A stretch of 64,000 nt of DNA. Origin: Actinoallomurus bryophytorum. GTDB lineage: Bacteria > Actinomycetota > Actinomycetes > Streptosporangiales > Streptosporangiaceae. Under the pieces are notes generated by a model that saw nothing but the letters and a program-made list of their open reading frames with translations, was not told the origin of the DNA and did no database searches. The DNA is taken from assembly GCF_006716425.1 (NCBI RefSeq), contig NZ_VFOZ01000001.1:5704001-5768000 (forward strand), given 5' to 3'. The position numbers were made by a program, and so were the translations under genes. Shown in pieces: positions 45,024 through 54,125 of the stretch (positions are counted from its first letter, which is position 1; the number at the start of each line of letters is the position of its first letter).

Positions 45024-46574
45024 ATGCCTGAAACGTGGTGGCGGGGAGCCGCGATCTACCAGGTCTATCTGCGGAGCTTCGCCGACGGTAACGGTGACGG
45101 CCTCGGCGACCTGGCCGGACTGCGCAGTCGTCTGGCCTATCTGTCGGCTCTCGGGATCGACGCCATCTGGCTCAACCCCTGGTATCCCTCGCCGATGTCG
45201 GACGGAGGGTACGACGTCGCGGACTACCGGAACATCGAACCCATCTTCGGCACGCTCGCCGAGGCGGAGAAGCTGATCCAGGAGGCCCACGACCTCAACA
45301 TCAAGATCATCATCGACGTCGTGCCGAACCACTCCTCGGACCAGAACGCGTGGTTCCAGGAGGCGCTCGCGGCCGGTCCCGGCTCGGAGGCCCGGGAGCG
45401 GTTCTGGTTCCGGCCCGGCAAGGACGGGGGGCCGCCGAACGACTGGCAGTCCATCTTCGGCGGCCCCGCCTGGACGCAGGTCCCGGATGGTGAGTGGTAT
45501 CTCCACCTGTTCGCACCCGAGCAGCCCGACTTCAACTGGAACAGCGACGCCGTACGCGAGGAGTTCCTCGACGTCCTGCGGTTCTGGTACGACCGGGGCG
45601 TGGACGGCATCCGGATCGACTCGGCGGCCGTGCTCATCAAGGACCCGGACGCCGAACCGGACGGGCTCGACCCGTACACCGACCGCGACGCCGTCCACGA
45701 CGTCTACCGCGAGTGGCGCCGCGTGTCCGACACGTACTCCGGCCGCTTCCTGATCGGCGAGGTCTGGCTGCCGGACCAGGAGAGGTTCGCCCGGTACCTG
45801 AGGCCGGACGAGCTGCACACGGCGTTCAACTTCGACTTCCTTTCCTGCCCCTGGGAACCCTCCGCGCTGCGCCGGGTGATCGACACCACGCTCGCCACCC
45901 ACGAGCCGATCGGGGCACCGCCCACGTGGGTGCTGTCCAACCACGACGTCACCCGGCCCGTCACGAGGTACGGGCGGGCGGACACCTCCTTCACCCACGA
46001 CGACCGCAAGCACGGGATGCCCTCGGACCGCGAACTCGGCATCCGGCGGGCGCGGGCGGCGGCCCTGCTCGCCATGGCGCTGCCCGGCGGCGTGTACGTC
46101 TACCAGGGCGAGGAGCTCGGCCTGCCGGAGGTCGAGGACATCCCGGACGCGCTGCTGCAGGACCCGATCTGGGCCAGGTCGGGCCACACCGACCGGGGCC
46201 GCGACGGCTGCCGGGTGCCGGTGCCGTGGTCCGGCGACGCGCCGCCCTACGGATACGGCGGCGACCCCTGGCTGCCGCAGCCTCCGGACTGGCAGGAGCT
46301 CACCGTCGAGGCGGAGGAACACGACGCGTCCTCGATGCTCAACCTGTACCGCACGGCCCTGCGGATCCGCCGCGACCGGCTCGGCGACGGCACGATCACC
46401 TGGGTCCCGCTCGGCGACGAGGTGCTCGCCTTCGCCCGCGAATCGGGCCTGACGTGCGTGGTCAACCTCGGCCAGGAGCCGGTACGCCTGCCGGATCACC
46501 AGCAGATCTGCCTGGCCAGCGGCCCGGTCGACGGTGGCCTGCTGCCCTCCGACACCGCGGTCTGGCTGATCTGA
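45024..46574 (+). CDS. GH13 alpha-glucosidase
   Basis: A 516-aa cytoplasmic alpha-glucosidase/oligo-1,6-glucosidase (GH13_30-like). The conserved regions are present: DVVPNHSSDQ (region I), GIRIDSAAV with nucleophile D199 (region II), FLIGEVW with acid/base E246 (region III) and VLSNHDVTRP with D308 (region IV). No signal peptide. It starts 82 bp after the permease with GAAGGAG upstream and is likely co-transcribed. It would finish the breakdown of imported alpha-glucosides such as nigero-oligosaccharides or maltose. Confidence 0.94.
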   Translation: MPETWWRGAAIYQVYLRSFADGNGDGLGDLAGLRSRLAYLSALGIDAIWLNPWYPSPMSDGGYDVADYRNIEPIFGTLAEAEKLIQEAHDLNIKIIIDVVPNHSSDQNAWFQEALAAGPGSEARERFWFRPGKDGGPPNDWQSIFGGPAWTQVPDGEWYLHLFAPEQPDFNWNSDAVREEFLDVLRFWYDRGVDGIRIDSAAVLIKDPDAEPDGLDPYTDRDAVHDVYREWRRVSDTYSGRFLIGEVWLPDQERFARYLRPDELHTAFNFDFLSCPWEPSALRRVIDTTLATHEPIGAPPTWVLSNHDVTRPVTRYGRADTSFTHDDRKHGMPSDRELGIRRARAAALLAMALPGGVYVYQGEELGLPEVEDIPDALLQDPIWARSGHTDRGRDGCRVPVPWSGDAPPYGYGGDPWLPQPPDWQELTVEAEEHDASSMLNLYRTALRIRRDRLGDGTITWVPLGDEVLAFARESGLTCVVNLGQEPVRLPDHQQICLASGPVDGGLLPSDTAVWLI

Positions 46575-46581
46575 GGACACG

Positions 46582-46613
46582 GGCGCCTGCCGGCATCCCC
46601 GCCGGCAGGCGCC
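46582..46613. terminator. Bidirectional terminator between GH13 and sigma factor genes
   Basis: GGCGCCTGCCGGC and GCCGGCAGGCGCC form a perfect 13-bp stem with 6-nt loop ATCCCC exactly between convergent stop codons. Confidence 0.85.
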
Positions 46614-46615
46614 GG

Positions 46616-47638
46616 TCAACGTAGGGGGCGCAACGCGCGCGGCAGGCCGAACCTCGGGAGCAGCCCGTTGTCCAGGAACCGCGTGAGCGCGCAGATCCGC
46701 TCACCGGACAGCGTGAGAACGATCAGTCCGTGGGCGTGCGCGATCGGCGTCCCCGGGTCGAGCACGTACGCGCCGAACGCGGGCTGACCGTTGGCCCGCG
46801 TGGGCACCAGGCGGTACCGGCGGCCCTCCCGCAGCGCGACCGTCGACAGGAAGTGGCCCGTCGCCGCGAGCCCCTGGTACTCCAGCGGCAGCGGCGGCAT
46901 GGTCAGCCACACGTCGTCGGTGAGCAGGGCGAGGATCGCGTCGACGTCACCGCTCTCGAAGGCCAGGGAGAAATCCTCGACGATCTTCCGCTCGCGCGCC
47001 GTGTCCGGCAGCGGCGCGTGGTCGCGGTCGGCCGCGGGCAGGCGGGTCGCGAGCGTCGCGCGCGCCCGGTACAGCGCGCTCGCGACGGAGCTCTCACTGC
47101 CCTCCAGCATGCCGGCGACCTCGGCCGCACGGAAGCCGAGCACGTCCCGCAGGACCAGCACCGCCCGCTGCCGCGGCGGCAGGTGCTGCAGGGCGGCGAG
47201 GAACGCCAGGGAGACCGACTCCCTGCTCTCGTAGCGCGCCTCCGGGCCCGGCGACCCGTCCGGCAGGTCCTCGATCAAGGCGTCCGGGTAGGGCTCGAGC
47301 CAGCTGGGGTCACCGCGGCGTGTGGGCTCGGGCAAGGAGACCTCCGGAGAGATCGCCGGTCGTTCGCCGGACCGGCGGGCGCCGTCGCGCAGGGCGTTCA
47401 GGCAGCGGTTGGTCGCGATCCGGTACAACCAGGAGCGCAGCGACGATCGCCCCTCGAATCCTCCGAGCCCGCGCCAGGCGGCCAGGAGGGTCTCCTGAAG
47501 CAGGTCCTCGGCGTCCTGGACCGAGCCCAGGATGCGGTAGCAGTGCATCTGGATCTCACGCCGGTACGGCTCGGTGAGCTCACGGAACGCCCGCCCGTCG
47601 CCGGCCCGCGCCCGCTCGAGTGCGTCCTCGCCCGGCAT
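46616..47638 (-). CDS. ECF sigma factor with SnoaL-like C-terminal domain
   Basis: A 340-aa RNA polymerase sigma factor. Region 2 is YRILGSVQDAEDLLQETLLA (with WRGLGGFEGRSSLRSWLYRI), region 4 is LQHLPPRQRAVLVLRDVLGF and EVAGMLEGSESSVASALYRA. An extra SnoaL/NTF2-like domain follows from about residue 215 to the end (IVEDFSLAFESGDVDAILAL). Sigma factors of this build have the C-terminal domain in place of an anti-sigma factor, so activity is likely set by that domain. ATG 47638 was chosen. It is downstream of the kinase gene in the same orientation. Confidence 0.92.
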   Translation of the reverse strand: MPGEDALERARAGDGRAFRELTEPYRREIQMHCYRILGSVQDAEDLLQETLLAAWRGLGGFEGRSSLRSWLYRIATNRCLNALRDGARRSGERPAISPEVSLPEPTRRGDPSWLEPYPDALIEDLPDGSPGPEARYESRESVSLAFLAALQHLPPRQRAVLVLRDVLGFRAAEVAGMLEGSESSVASALYRARATLATRLPAADRDHAPLPDTARERKIVEDFSLAFESGDVDAILALLTDDVWLTMPPLPLEYQGLAATGHFLSTVALREGRRYRLVPTRANGQPAFGAYVLDPGTPIAHAHGLIVLTLSGERICALTRFLDNGLLPRFGLPRALRPLR

Positions 47639-47721
47639 CGTCTCGCCTTCGCAGTCGGATCTCACATCCGTACAGACACCGCGCGTACGCGAAAGTGTTC
47701 GCCGGTGGGGACCTGAGGACG

Positions 47722-49809
47722 CTATCCGGCGGCGAGCTGGTCCTGGGTCTGCCAGGACGTCTGGATCCCGGCGCCCGAGCCTTTGCACCGGCCGACGTTG
47801 ACCGTGACCTGGTCCTGCGTACGGGTGGTCTTGGCGCCGTAGCGGGTCTTCGGGCCGTTGTCGAAGCTCTGCGTGCCGCCGTTCCGCGAGGTCAGGGTGG
47901 TGCTCACGTACACCGCGCCAGGGCCCTTGACGTGGCCACGGAGCTGGAGGCAGACGTCCCAGCCGTCCTTCGGCGCCGTGTCCCCGAGGACGACGCTGCC
48001 GGTGTAGGCGCCGCGGCAGACCGACGTCTTGAGGAGTACGGAGCCGGCGCCGGCCACGCTGTACGCGCGCTGGTAGTCGCGGCAGCCCTTGGCGGGGGGC
48101 TTCGCGTGCTTCTTGGGCGGCTTGGGGGCGCCCGACCGGATGCCGTTCAGCTGCGGGCCGTGGGTCACGGACGGCGACGGAGTGGGCGGCGGAGGCGTCG
48201 TGGGGGCGGTCGCCGCATGCGCCTGCGGCGCCGCTCTGGCGGCGTCGCCGCTGTCGGGCCAGAGGGGGACGGCCACGACGGCGCCGACGACGATGACGGC
48301 GGCACCCGCCAGGATCGCCCAGCCGAGCCGCCGCCTGCCGGCGGGGGCGGCGACGGAGGTGGCCGCGGGCGTGAGAACGGACCCGCTGGGTGACCGCTCG
48401 GCCCGCGGTGCCTGGCGGCCCGCGCCGTCGGCCGCCGGCCGGTCGGCGGAGGGGCCGCTCCCCGGGGTGGAGGGGCGGCCTCCTGCGGAGCCGGGGCCGC
48501 CCGTGGTGGCGGACGAGCCGCTCCCCGCGGCGCGTACGACTCCGCCTCGGGCCGCCGGCCGAGAGGGCCGGTCGCGTACGTCCTGATCCTGGGGACCGGG
48601 GTTCAGCCCGGCCGGTGGCGTCGCCGGGGCGGGCTGTCGCGTCGCCGCCGGCGCACCGGCGGGCCCGGCGGGCCCGGCGGGCCCGGCGGGCCCGGCCACC
48701 GTCTGTGCGGAAGGGCCGCCTTCGGCCGTCGCGACCCAGGGCCGGCCGGCCGGTTCGTGCCTGGTCGCCGACCCGCCCGTGCCGGGGGCGGGAGGCCGCG
48801 CCCCGTGCGGCATGGCGGCGGCCGTGTCGTGGGAGGCGTCGCCTCCGGCGGGGGTGTGCACCACCCAGGGTCCGTCCGGCGCAGGCTCGCCGGCCTCACC
48901 GCCGTGCGCCGTCACGGCGGCCGGCGGCGTTTCGGCGGCGCCGGAGGCAGCGTCGGCCGGGGACGCGCCGAACGCCGGGGGAGGCATCAGGGCCTCCGTG
49001 GCCTCGTGGCCCAGCAGGCTCGCCTGGGCCTGCTGCGCGGTCGGCCGCTGGGCGGGGTCCTTGGACAGGCACGCCGTCACGACCGAGCGCAGGGGCTCCG
49101 GCAGCGCCGACACGTCCGGCTCGGCGTGCATGATGCGTTCCATCACGGCGTGCACGGACTCGTTGCCGAACGGCGGGCGGCCGGTGCCGGCGAACACGAT
49201 CGTCGATCCCCAGGCGAACATGTCGGCGGGCGGGCCGACCTCGCGGCTGGAGACCTGTTCCGGCGACATGTACGCCGGCGTACCGACCGTGTTGGTGTCC
49301 TCGAGGCGCACGGCGCCCAGGGCGCGGGCGATGCCGAAGTCGATGACCCGTGGCCCGTCCGGGCCCACCAGGACGTTGTGCGGGGTGAAGTCGCGGTGGA
49401 CGATGCCCGCCTTGTGGATCGCGGCGAGCGCGGTCAGCGTGCCGATCGCCAGACGTTCGAGCGCGCCGCCCGTACGCGGGCCGTCGGCGCTGATGTGGGA
49501 CCGGAGGGAGCGCCCCTCGACGTACTCGCTGACGATGTAGGGATGGTCGCCGGCGACGTCGGCGTCCAGCACCTGCGCCGTACAGAAGCGCGCCACCTTC
49601 TTGGCGGCGGCCAGCTCGCGTATGAACCGCTCGCGCGCACCGCGGTTCTCGGCCATCCGTGCGTGCAGCAGCTTGATCGCCACGTGCTCGCCCGAGGGGT
49701 CGCGGCCGAGGTAGACGACCCCCTGGCTGCCCTCGCCGAGTCGCCGGAGGAGCCGGTTGCCGCCGAGCTCGGCCGGGTCACCCGGTAGCAGCGGATGGCC
49801 GTCGGGCAT
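47722..49809 (-). CDS. Membrane Ser/Thr protein kinase with extracellular domain
   Basis: A 695-aa Hanks-type kinase. The kinase domain (about residues 17-270) has GEGSQG, Lys46, catalytic HRDFTPHNVL (Asp140) and DFG (Asp157). HRDFTPHN replaces the common HRDLKPxN, including loss of the Lys. A long Pro/Ala/Gly-rich linker with a run of GPA triplets leads to a transmembrane helix (LGWAILAGAAVIVVGAVVAV) near residue 520, then an extracellular domain (about 575-695) with four Cys and no PASTA repeat. GGAGG precedes ATG 49809. The outer domain presumably senses a signal. Confidence 0.9.
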   Translation of the reverse strand: MPDGHPLLPGDPAELGGNRLLRRLGEGSQGVVYLGRDPSGEHVAIKLLHARMAENRGARERFIRELAAAKKVARFCTAQVLDADVAGDHPYIVSEYVEGRSLRSHISADGPRTGGALERLAIGTLTALAAIHKAGIVHRDFTPHNVLVGPDGPRVIDFGIARALGAVRLEDTNTVGTPAYMSPEQVSSREVGPPADMFAWGSTIVFAGTGRPPFGNESVHAVMERIMHAEPDVSALPEPLRSVVTACLSKDPAQRPTAQQAQASLLGHEATEALMPPPAFGASPADAASGAAETPPAAVTAHGGEAGEPAPDGPWVVHTPAGGDASHDTAAAMPHGARPPAPGTGGSATRHEPAGRPWVATAEGGPSAQTVAGPAGPAGPAGPAGAPAATRQPAPATPPAGLNPGPQDQDVRDRPSRPAARGGVVRAAGSGSSATTGGPGSAGGRPSTPGSGPSADRPAADGAGRQAPRAERSPSGSVLTPAATSVAAPAGRRRLGWAILAGAAVIVVGAVVAVPLWPDSGDAARAAPQAHAATAPTTPPPPTPSPSVTHGPQLNGIRSGAPKPPKKHAKPPAKGCRDYQRAYSVAGAGSVLLKTSVCRGAYTGSVVLGDTAPKDGWDVCLQLRGHVKGPGAVYVSTTLTSRNGGTQSFDNGPKTRYGAKTTRTQDQVTVNVGRCKGSGAGIQTSWQTQDQLAAG

Positions 49810-49920
49810 GCGCGTGTCCTCCCGGTCAAACCGACGTTCACAAGACGTCAAACGATAGCGCCGGTTTCGCCACCGGATACCGTCATCGACCGGGCCGGGG
49901 ACCTACGTCCCGCTCTTCGC

Positions 49921-50721
49921 TCAGCTGGTCGCGCGCCCGACCGCGTACTGGAAGAGGTTCTCCTGCTGGATGGACCCGTCCGGCCGCTGCTGGTTGCCGA
50001 AGGTGGCCACGAAGACCTCGTGTGCCGCCTCGTGCCCGATGACCTCGATCGCACGCGCCACGTTCGGTGAGGACGTCATCGACTTCCACGCGGCGTCGAG
50101 CGAGGCGAAGTCGTACCTGCGGATGACCTCGGCGAAGGCGTACACGTCGAGTCCGGCCTCCACCATCACCTCGCGCAGGCGGGCCAGGTCGCGTACCGGC
50201 TGGGAGCTCGGCGAGCCGGGGGGCACCAGACCGCGTACGGCGTTGAGGAAGGCGCTCGCCTCGCGGCCGGACCAGTTGTGCCACAGGCCGATCGCCACCG
50301 ACCCGCCGGGCCGGGTGACGCGGGCCAGCTCGCCCACGGCCACCGCCGGAGGCTCCACGTACTGGATGGCGTCGAAGGCGATCACCTGGTCGAAGCAGCC
50401 GCGGTCGTAGGGCAGCTCGGCGGCGTCCGCCACGCGCAGCTCGGCGTCCGGCAGGCGTTCGCGGGCGACTTTCAGGAGTTCGACCGACGCGTCCAGGCCC
50501 GTGACCTCGGCACCGTTCTGGGCCGCGAGCGCCAGCGCCGCACCGGTACCGCAGCCGACGTGCAGCAAGCGGGTCCCCGGTCGAGGATCGAGCGCGCCGA
50601 TCGAGGCGATGTAGAGCGGGCGGAGCTGTGTCTCGCAGACGTCGGCGAAGGCAGCGCCGTTCTGCGGATGGACCTGCACGGGACCCACCATCGCGTCCTC
50701 CGGATCATCGTCGGTTGACAC
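49921..50721 (-). CDS. SAM-dependent methyltransferase
   Basis: A 266-aa class I methyltransferase (UbiE/Methyltransf_11 type). Motif I is LLHVGCGTGAALALAA near residue 52-67, motif II AEVTGLDAS, and post I ELRVADAAELPYDRGCFDQV. The C-terminal third is helical and probably forms the acceptor site. It lies divergent from the second LAL regulator with a 77-bp AT-rich gap, which suggests the regulator acts on it. The substrate is not evident. Confidence 0.88.
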   Translation of the reverse strand: MSTDDDPEDAMVGPVQVHPQNGAAFADVCETQLRPLYIASIGALDPRPGTRLLHVGCGTGAALALAAQNGAEVTGLDASVELLKVARERLPDAELRVADAAELPYDRGCFDQVIAFDAIQYVEPPAVAVGELARVTRPGGSVAIGLWHNWSGREASAFLNAVRGLVPPGSPSSQPVRDLARLREVMVEAGLDVYAFAEVIRRYDFASLDAAWKSMTSSPNVARAIEVIGHEAAHEVFVATFGNQQRPDGSIQQENLFQYAVGRATS

Positions 50722-50798
50722 ATGATCAGGTCGCGCCCCCGATCACGGCATCCGCATATTTACTTATTTACTGACTTTGTTGGCTTGTTGGGACATAC

Positions 50799-53669
50799 GT
50801 GATCCATACTCCGTGTGTGGCCCGGCGAGTTTCGTGCCCAACCCTTATAGGCCGGACTGCGGAGCTGGCCAGGCTGGATGCCGCCCTGGCGCAGGCGCGG
50901 TCCGGCTCTTCCGTGCTGCTCTTCGCCTCCGGCGACGCGGGCATCGGCAAGTCCCGGCTGGTGGAGACGTTCGCCGCCCGTGCCAGGGAGCACGACGCGA
51001 TCGTCTTCTCCGGATCCTGCCTTGACCTGGCCGAAGGCGCCGCCCCGTACGCTCCGTTCGTCGCCGCGCTGCGGCCGCTGGCCGACGAGCTCAGCGGTGA
51101 CGAGCTCGCCCACGTCCTCGGCGAGGCACGGCACGAGCTCGGCGCCCTCCTGCCCGAGCTGTGCGGACGGCCGCCGAGCCGTAAGGACCGTACCGAGCGC
51201 GGCCGGCTGTACGAGCTGGCCCTCGGGCTGTTCCGGCGCATGGCCGCGCTGCACCCCGCCGTGCTGATCCTGGAGGACCTGCACTGGATCGACCCCGCCT
51301 CGGCCGACCTGCTCGCGATGCTCGGCGGCAACCTCCGCCGCGCCGGCCTGGTGATCGTCGGGACGTACCGCAGCGATGAGGTGTCGCGTGACCATCCGCT
51401 GCACGGCACGGTGCTGGAGCTGGAGCGCTCCGGCCGCGCGGAACGCATCGAGCTGGGCGGTCTGAACGTGGACGAGGTGACCGCCCAGGTCACCGGCATC
51501 CTCGGCACCGAGCCGGCGACTCGTCAGACCCGGTCACTGTTCGACCGGTCGGAGGGCAACCCGTTCTTCGTCGAGGAGCTCCTGGCGGCGGGGCCGACGA
51601 GCAGCACGCTCACCGCCAGCCTGCGGGACGTGCTGCTGACCCGTGTCGAACGGCTCAGTCCCGAGACCGGCCGCGTGCTGCGCGCCGTGGCGACGATCGG
51701 CCGCGGCGGTGACGAGAGCCTGATCGCCACGGTGACCGGCCTGAACCCGGACGAGCTGGAGTTCGCGCTGAAGGAGGCGGTCGCGCACCGGCTGCTCGTC
51801 GTCACCGGCGACGGCTACGACGTACGCCACGCGCTCCTGCGGGAGGCGCTCGACGCGGACCTGCTGCCGGGCCAGCGGAACCGGCTGCACCTGGCGGTCG
51901 CCGAGGCGCTGGAAAGCCAGAACGTCCCGGCCGAGTCGGCCCGCCACTGGTACGCCGCCGGAGACCGGCCGCGCGCGCTCGCCGGATTCGTGGCGGCCGC
52001 GGGCGCCGCCTCGGCGACCAACGCCTGGGCCGTCGCGCTCGCCCACTACGAGCGGGCGCTGCGGCTGTGGCCGGATGTGGCCGACGCGGAGGCGCGCTGC
52101 GGGGTCGACCACGCCGAGCTCCTGCGACGCGCCGCCGAGGTGGCGATGGCCGAGGGGGAGGCGGACCGCGCCATCGAGCTGACCCAGAGGGCGATGGCCG
52201 AGGTGGACCCGGGCACCGCGCCGCTGCGCGCGGCGGGACTGCGGATCCTCATGGGCCGGATCCAGTGGGTGGCCGGCGACGTGGCGGCCGCGTGCGCCTC
52301 CTACGACGATGCGGTCGCGCTGCTGCCGGCCGAGGCGTCGACCCGCGAGCGCGCCCAGGTACGTGCCCTGCAGGGGCACGCCTTCATGCTGCAGAGCCGC
52401 TACACCGATGCCGTCGACTGCTGCCGGGAGGCCATCGCCGTCGCGGTCGCCGTGGGCGCGCGTGACCTCGAAGGGCATGCCCGCAACACGCTCGGGGTCG
52501 GCCTCACGATGATCGGCGAGACCGACGAAGGCCTAGCCGAACTCGCCAGCGCGCTGCGGATCGCCAAGTCGCGCGAGGACAGCTGGGAGCTGGGCCGCAC
52601 CTACGTCAACTTCTCCGACGCGCTGCTGTGGACCGGCCGCTGGGCGGAGGCCGCGGAGATCGGCATGGAGGGCGTGCACGTCTGCCGCGGCCTCGGCTAC
52701 GGGCGCACGACCTGCATGTGTGCGGCCGGCAACACTCTCGCGGCGCTGCTGCGCCTCGGCCGATGGCCGGACGCGGACCGGCTCGTCGACGAGGTGAACG
52801 ACATCGACGCGCCTCCGGGCCAGCGCTGGGGGGTCACCCTGGCCATGGCCGAGCTGGACCTGCGCCGGGGCCGCCTGGAGGGAGCGCGAGGACACCTGGA
52901 GACCGTGGCGGGCGCGGCCATGCGCTCGGACGGCAAGGAGCTGGTCAGCTCGTACCGCGCCTGCGCGGCCTGGCTGGCGGTCTCCGAAGGCGACTACGAA
53001 GCGTCGCGCGAGCACGTACGTGTCGGCCTGTCGCTGATCCGCGGCAGTGAGTACACCCGCATCGGCCCTCAGCTGTGCTCGATCGGCCTGTGCGCCGAGG
53101 CGGCGCTGAACGGCGATCCCGAGGAGCTCCTCAAGGAGTGCCGGGAGTTCCTGAGCGGCCTGGCGGGATCGCCCGAGCCCGAGGCGTACGGCCTGCACGC
53201 CGAGGCCGAGGCGACGCGGCTCGCGGCCCCGAACCCCAGCGCCTGGCAGGCCGCCATCACCGCGTGGGAGGGGCTCGGGGAGCCGTATCACGTCGCGTAC
53301 TGCCGGTTCCGCGCCGCCGAGGCCCTCCTCGCGGTGAAGGGCTCACGCGCCGAGGCGCTGACCCTGCTGCGCTCGGCCCACGAGACGGTCGTGCGGCTGG
53401 GCGCGGTCAGCCTGCTGAACAAGATCGAGGCTCTGTCCCGCCGCGGCCGCCTGGAGCTCGTACGGTCCAGGGACACGATGCCGGGCCTGACCGCGCGGGA
53501 GGGGGAGATCCTCGCCCTGCTGAGCGACGGGCGCACGAACCGGCAGATCGCCGAGGCGCTGTTCATCAGCGAGCGCACGGTCGGCGTGCACGTGTCGCGG
53601 ATCCTGCACAAGCTCGGCGTCCCCAACCGCGGCGCCGCGGCGCATCTTTTCAGGGACTTCTCGCTCTAG
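50799..53669 (+). CDS. LuxR family regulator with AAA/ATPase domain (LAL type)
   Basis: A 956-aa LAL regulator. Walker A is ASGDAGIGKSRLVE near residue 46, Walker B AVLILEDLHWIDPASADLLA, the middle holds TPR-like repeats (residues about 390-850) and the C-terminus a LuxR HTH (LTAREGEILALLSDGRTNRQ, then IAEALFISERTVGVHVSRIL). The start is uncertain: GTG 50799 (no ribosome binding site, possibly leaderless) or GTG 50817. Divergent from the methyltransferase. It is the second LAL gene of the window and belongs to the other main subgroup (CyaA/AfsR-like ATPase with PTLIGR opening). Confidence 0.92.
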   Translation: MIHTPCVARRVSCPTLIGRTAELARLDAALAQARSGSSVLLFASGDAGIGKSRLVETFAARAREHDAIVFSGSCLDLAEGAAPYAPFVAALRPLADELSGDELAHVLGEARHELGALLPELCGRPPSRKDRTERGRLYELALGLFRRMAALHPAVLILEDLHWIDPASADLLAMLGGNLRRAGLVIVGTYRSDEVSRDHPLHGTVLELERSGRAERIELGGLNVDEVTAQVTGILGTEPATRQTRSLFDRSEGNPFFVEELLAAGPTSSTLTASLRDVLLTRVERLSPETGRVLRAVATIGRGGDESLIATVTGLNPDELEFALKEAVAHRLLVVTGDGYDVRHALLREALDADLLPGQRNRLHLAVAEALESQNVPAESARHWYAAGDRPRALAGFVAAAGAASATNAWAVALAHYERALRLWPDVADAEARCGVDHAELLRRAAEVAMAEGEADRAIELTQRAMAEVDPGTAPLRAAGLRILMGRIQWVAGDVAAACASYDDAVALLPAEASTRERAQVRALQGHAFMLQSRYTDAVDCCREAIAVAVAVGARDLEGHARNTLGVGLTMIGETDEGLAELASALRIAKSREDSWELGRTYVNFSDALLWTGRWAEAAEIGMEGVHVCRGLGYGRTTCMCAAGNTLAALLRLGRWPDADRLVDEVNDIDAPPGQRWGVTLAMAELDLRRGRLEGARGHLETVAGAAMRSDGKELVSSYRACAAWLAVSEGDYEASREHVRVGLSLIRGSEYTRIGPQLCSIGLCAEAALNGDPEELLKECREFLSGLAGSPEPEAYGLHAEAEATRLAAPNPSAWQAAITAWEGLGEPYHVAYCRFRAAEALLAVKGSRAEALTLLRSAHETVVRLGAVSLLNKIEALSRRGRLELVRSRDTMPGLTAREGEILALLSDGRTNRQIAEALFISERTVGVHVSRILHKLGVPNRGAAAHLFRDFSL

Positions 53670-54125
53670 GTTCTGCCTCATAGTCATGCTGGTTGCCGTG
53701 TGGCGCCGCTTGGGCGCCGCCTGGGTCGCGCTTGGGTCGCGCCCCGCGGGGTTATCCACAGAACCCCGCTCTACTTCCGCCCGCGGCTGTTGCCGCTGGA
53801 CAATGAGAGTGGGATGGCACCCCCGGGCGGGTGGGCTCCAGGTGGGTGGGCTCCAGGTGGGTGGGCTCCAGGTGGGTGGGCTCCAGGTGGGTGGGCTCCA
53901 GGTGGGTGGGCTCCAGGTGGGTGGGCTCCAGGTGGGTGGGCTCCAGGTGGGTGGGCAACAGATGGGTGGCCCAGGTGGGTGGCCCAGGCGGTTGGGACCC
54001 AGGCGGTTGGGACCCAGGCGGTTGGGACCCAGGCGGGTGGGCTCAGACGGGTGGGCTCCAGGCCGAGGACTTGAGACAGGACCTTAGGGCCTGGCTCGAG
54101 TCCGCTGTCGATTGCGCTGCTCATC
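53670..54125. other. Non-coding region carrying tandem repeats
   Basis: 456 bp between the LAL gene and the tetR gene. Most is taken up by two 15-bp tandem arrays. No convincing full gene; 53670-53820 holds no recognisable feature. Confidence 0.6.
53825..54058 (+). repeat. 15-bp tandem repeats encoding GGWAP / GGWDP pentapeptides
   Basis: GGTGGGTGGGCTCCA is repeated about nine times without change (about 53826-53955), then after a degenerate stretch GGCGGTTGGGACCCA occurs three times (about 53986-54030). In one frame the first array reads (GGWAP)8; the second array reads (GGWDP)3 but only in another frame, so a frameshift separates them. An ATG at 53814 opens the first frame. It looks like the low-complexity N-terminal region of a membrane or surface protein whose body has been lost. 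Confidence 0.75.

Noticed and set aside
53825-53960. CRISPR array
   Set aside because: The units are contiguous 15-bp tandem repeats with no unique spacers and no cas genes nearby.
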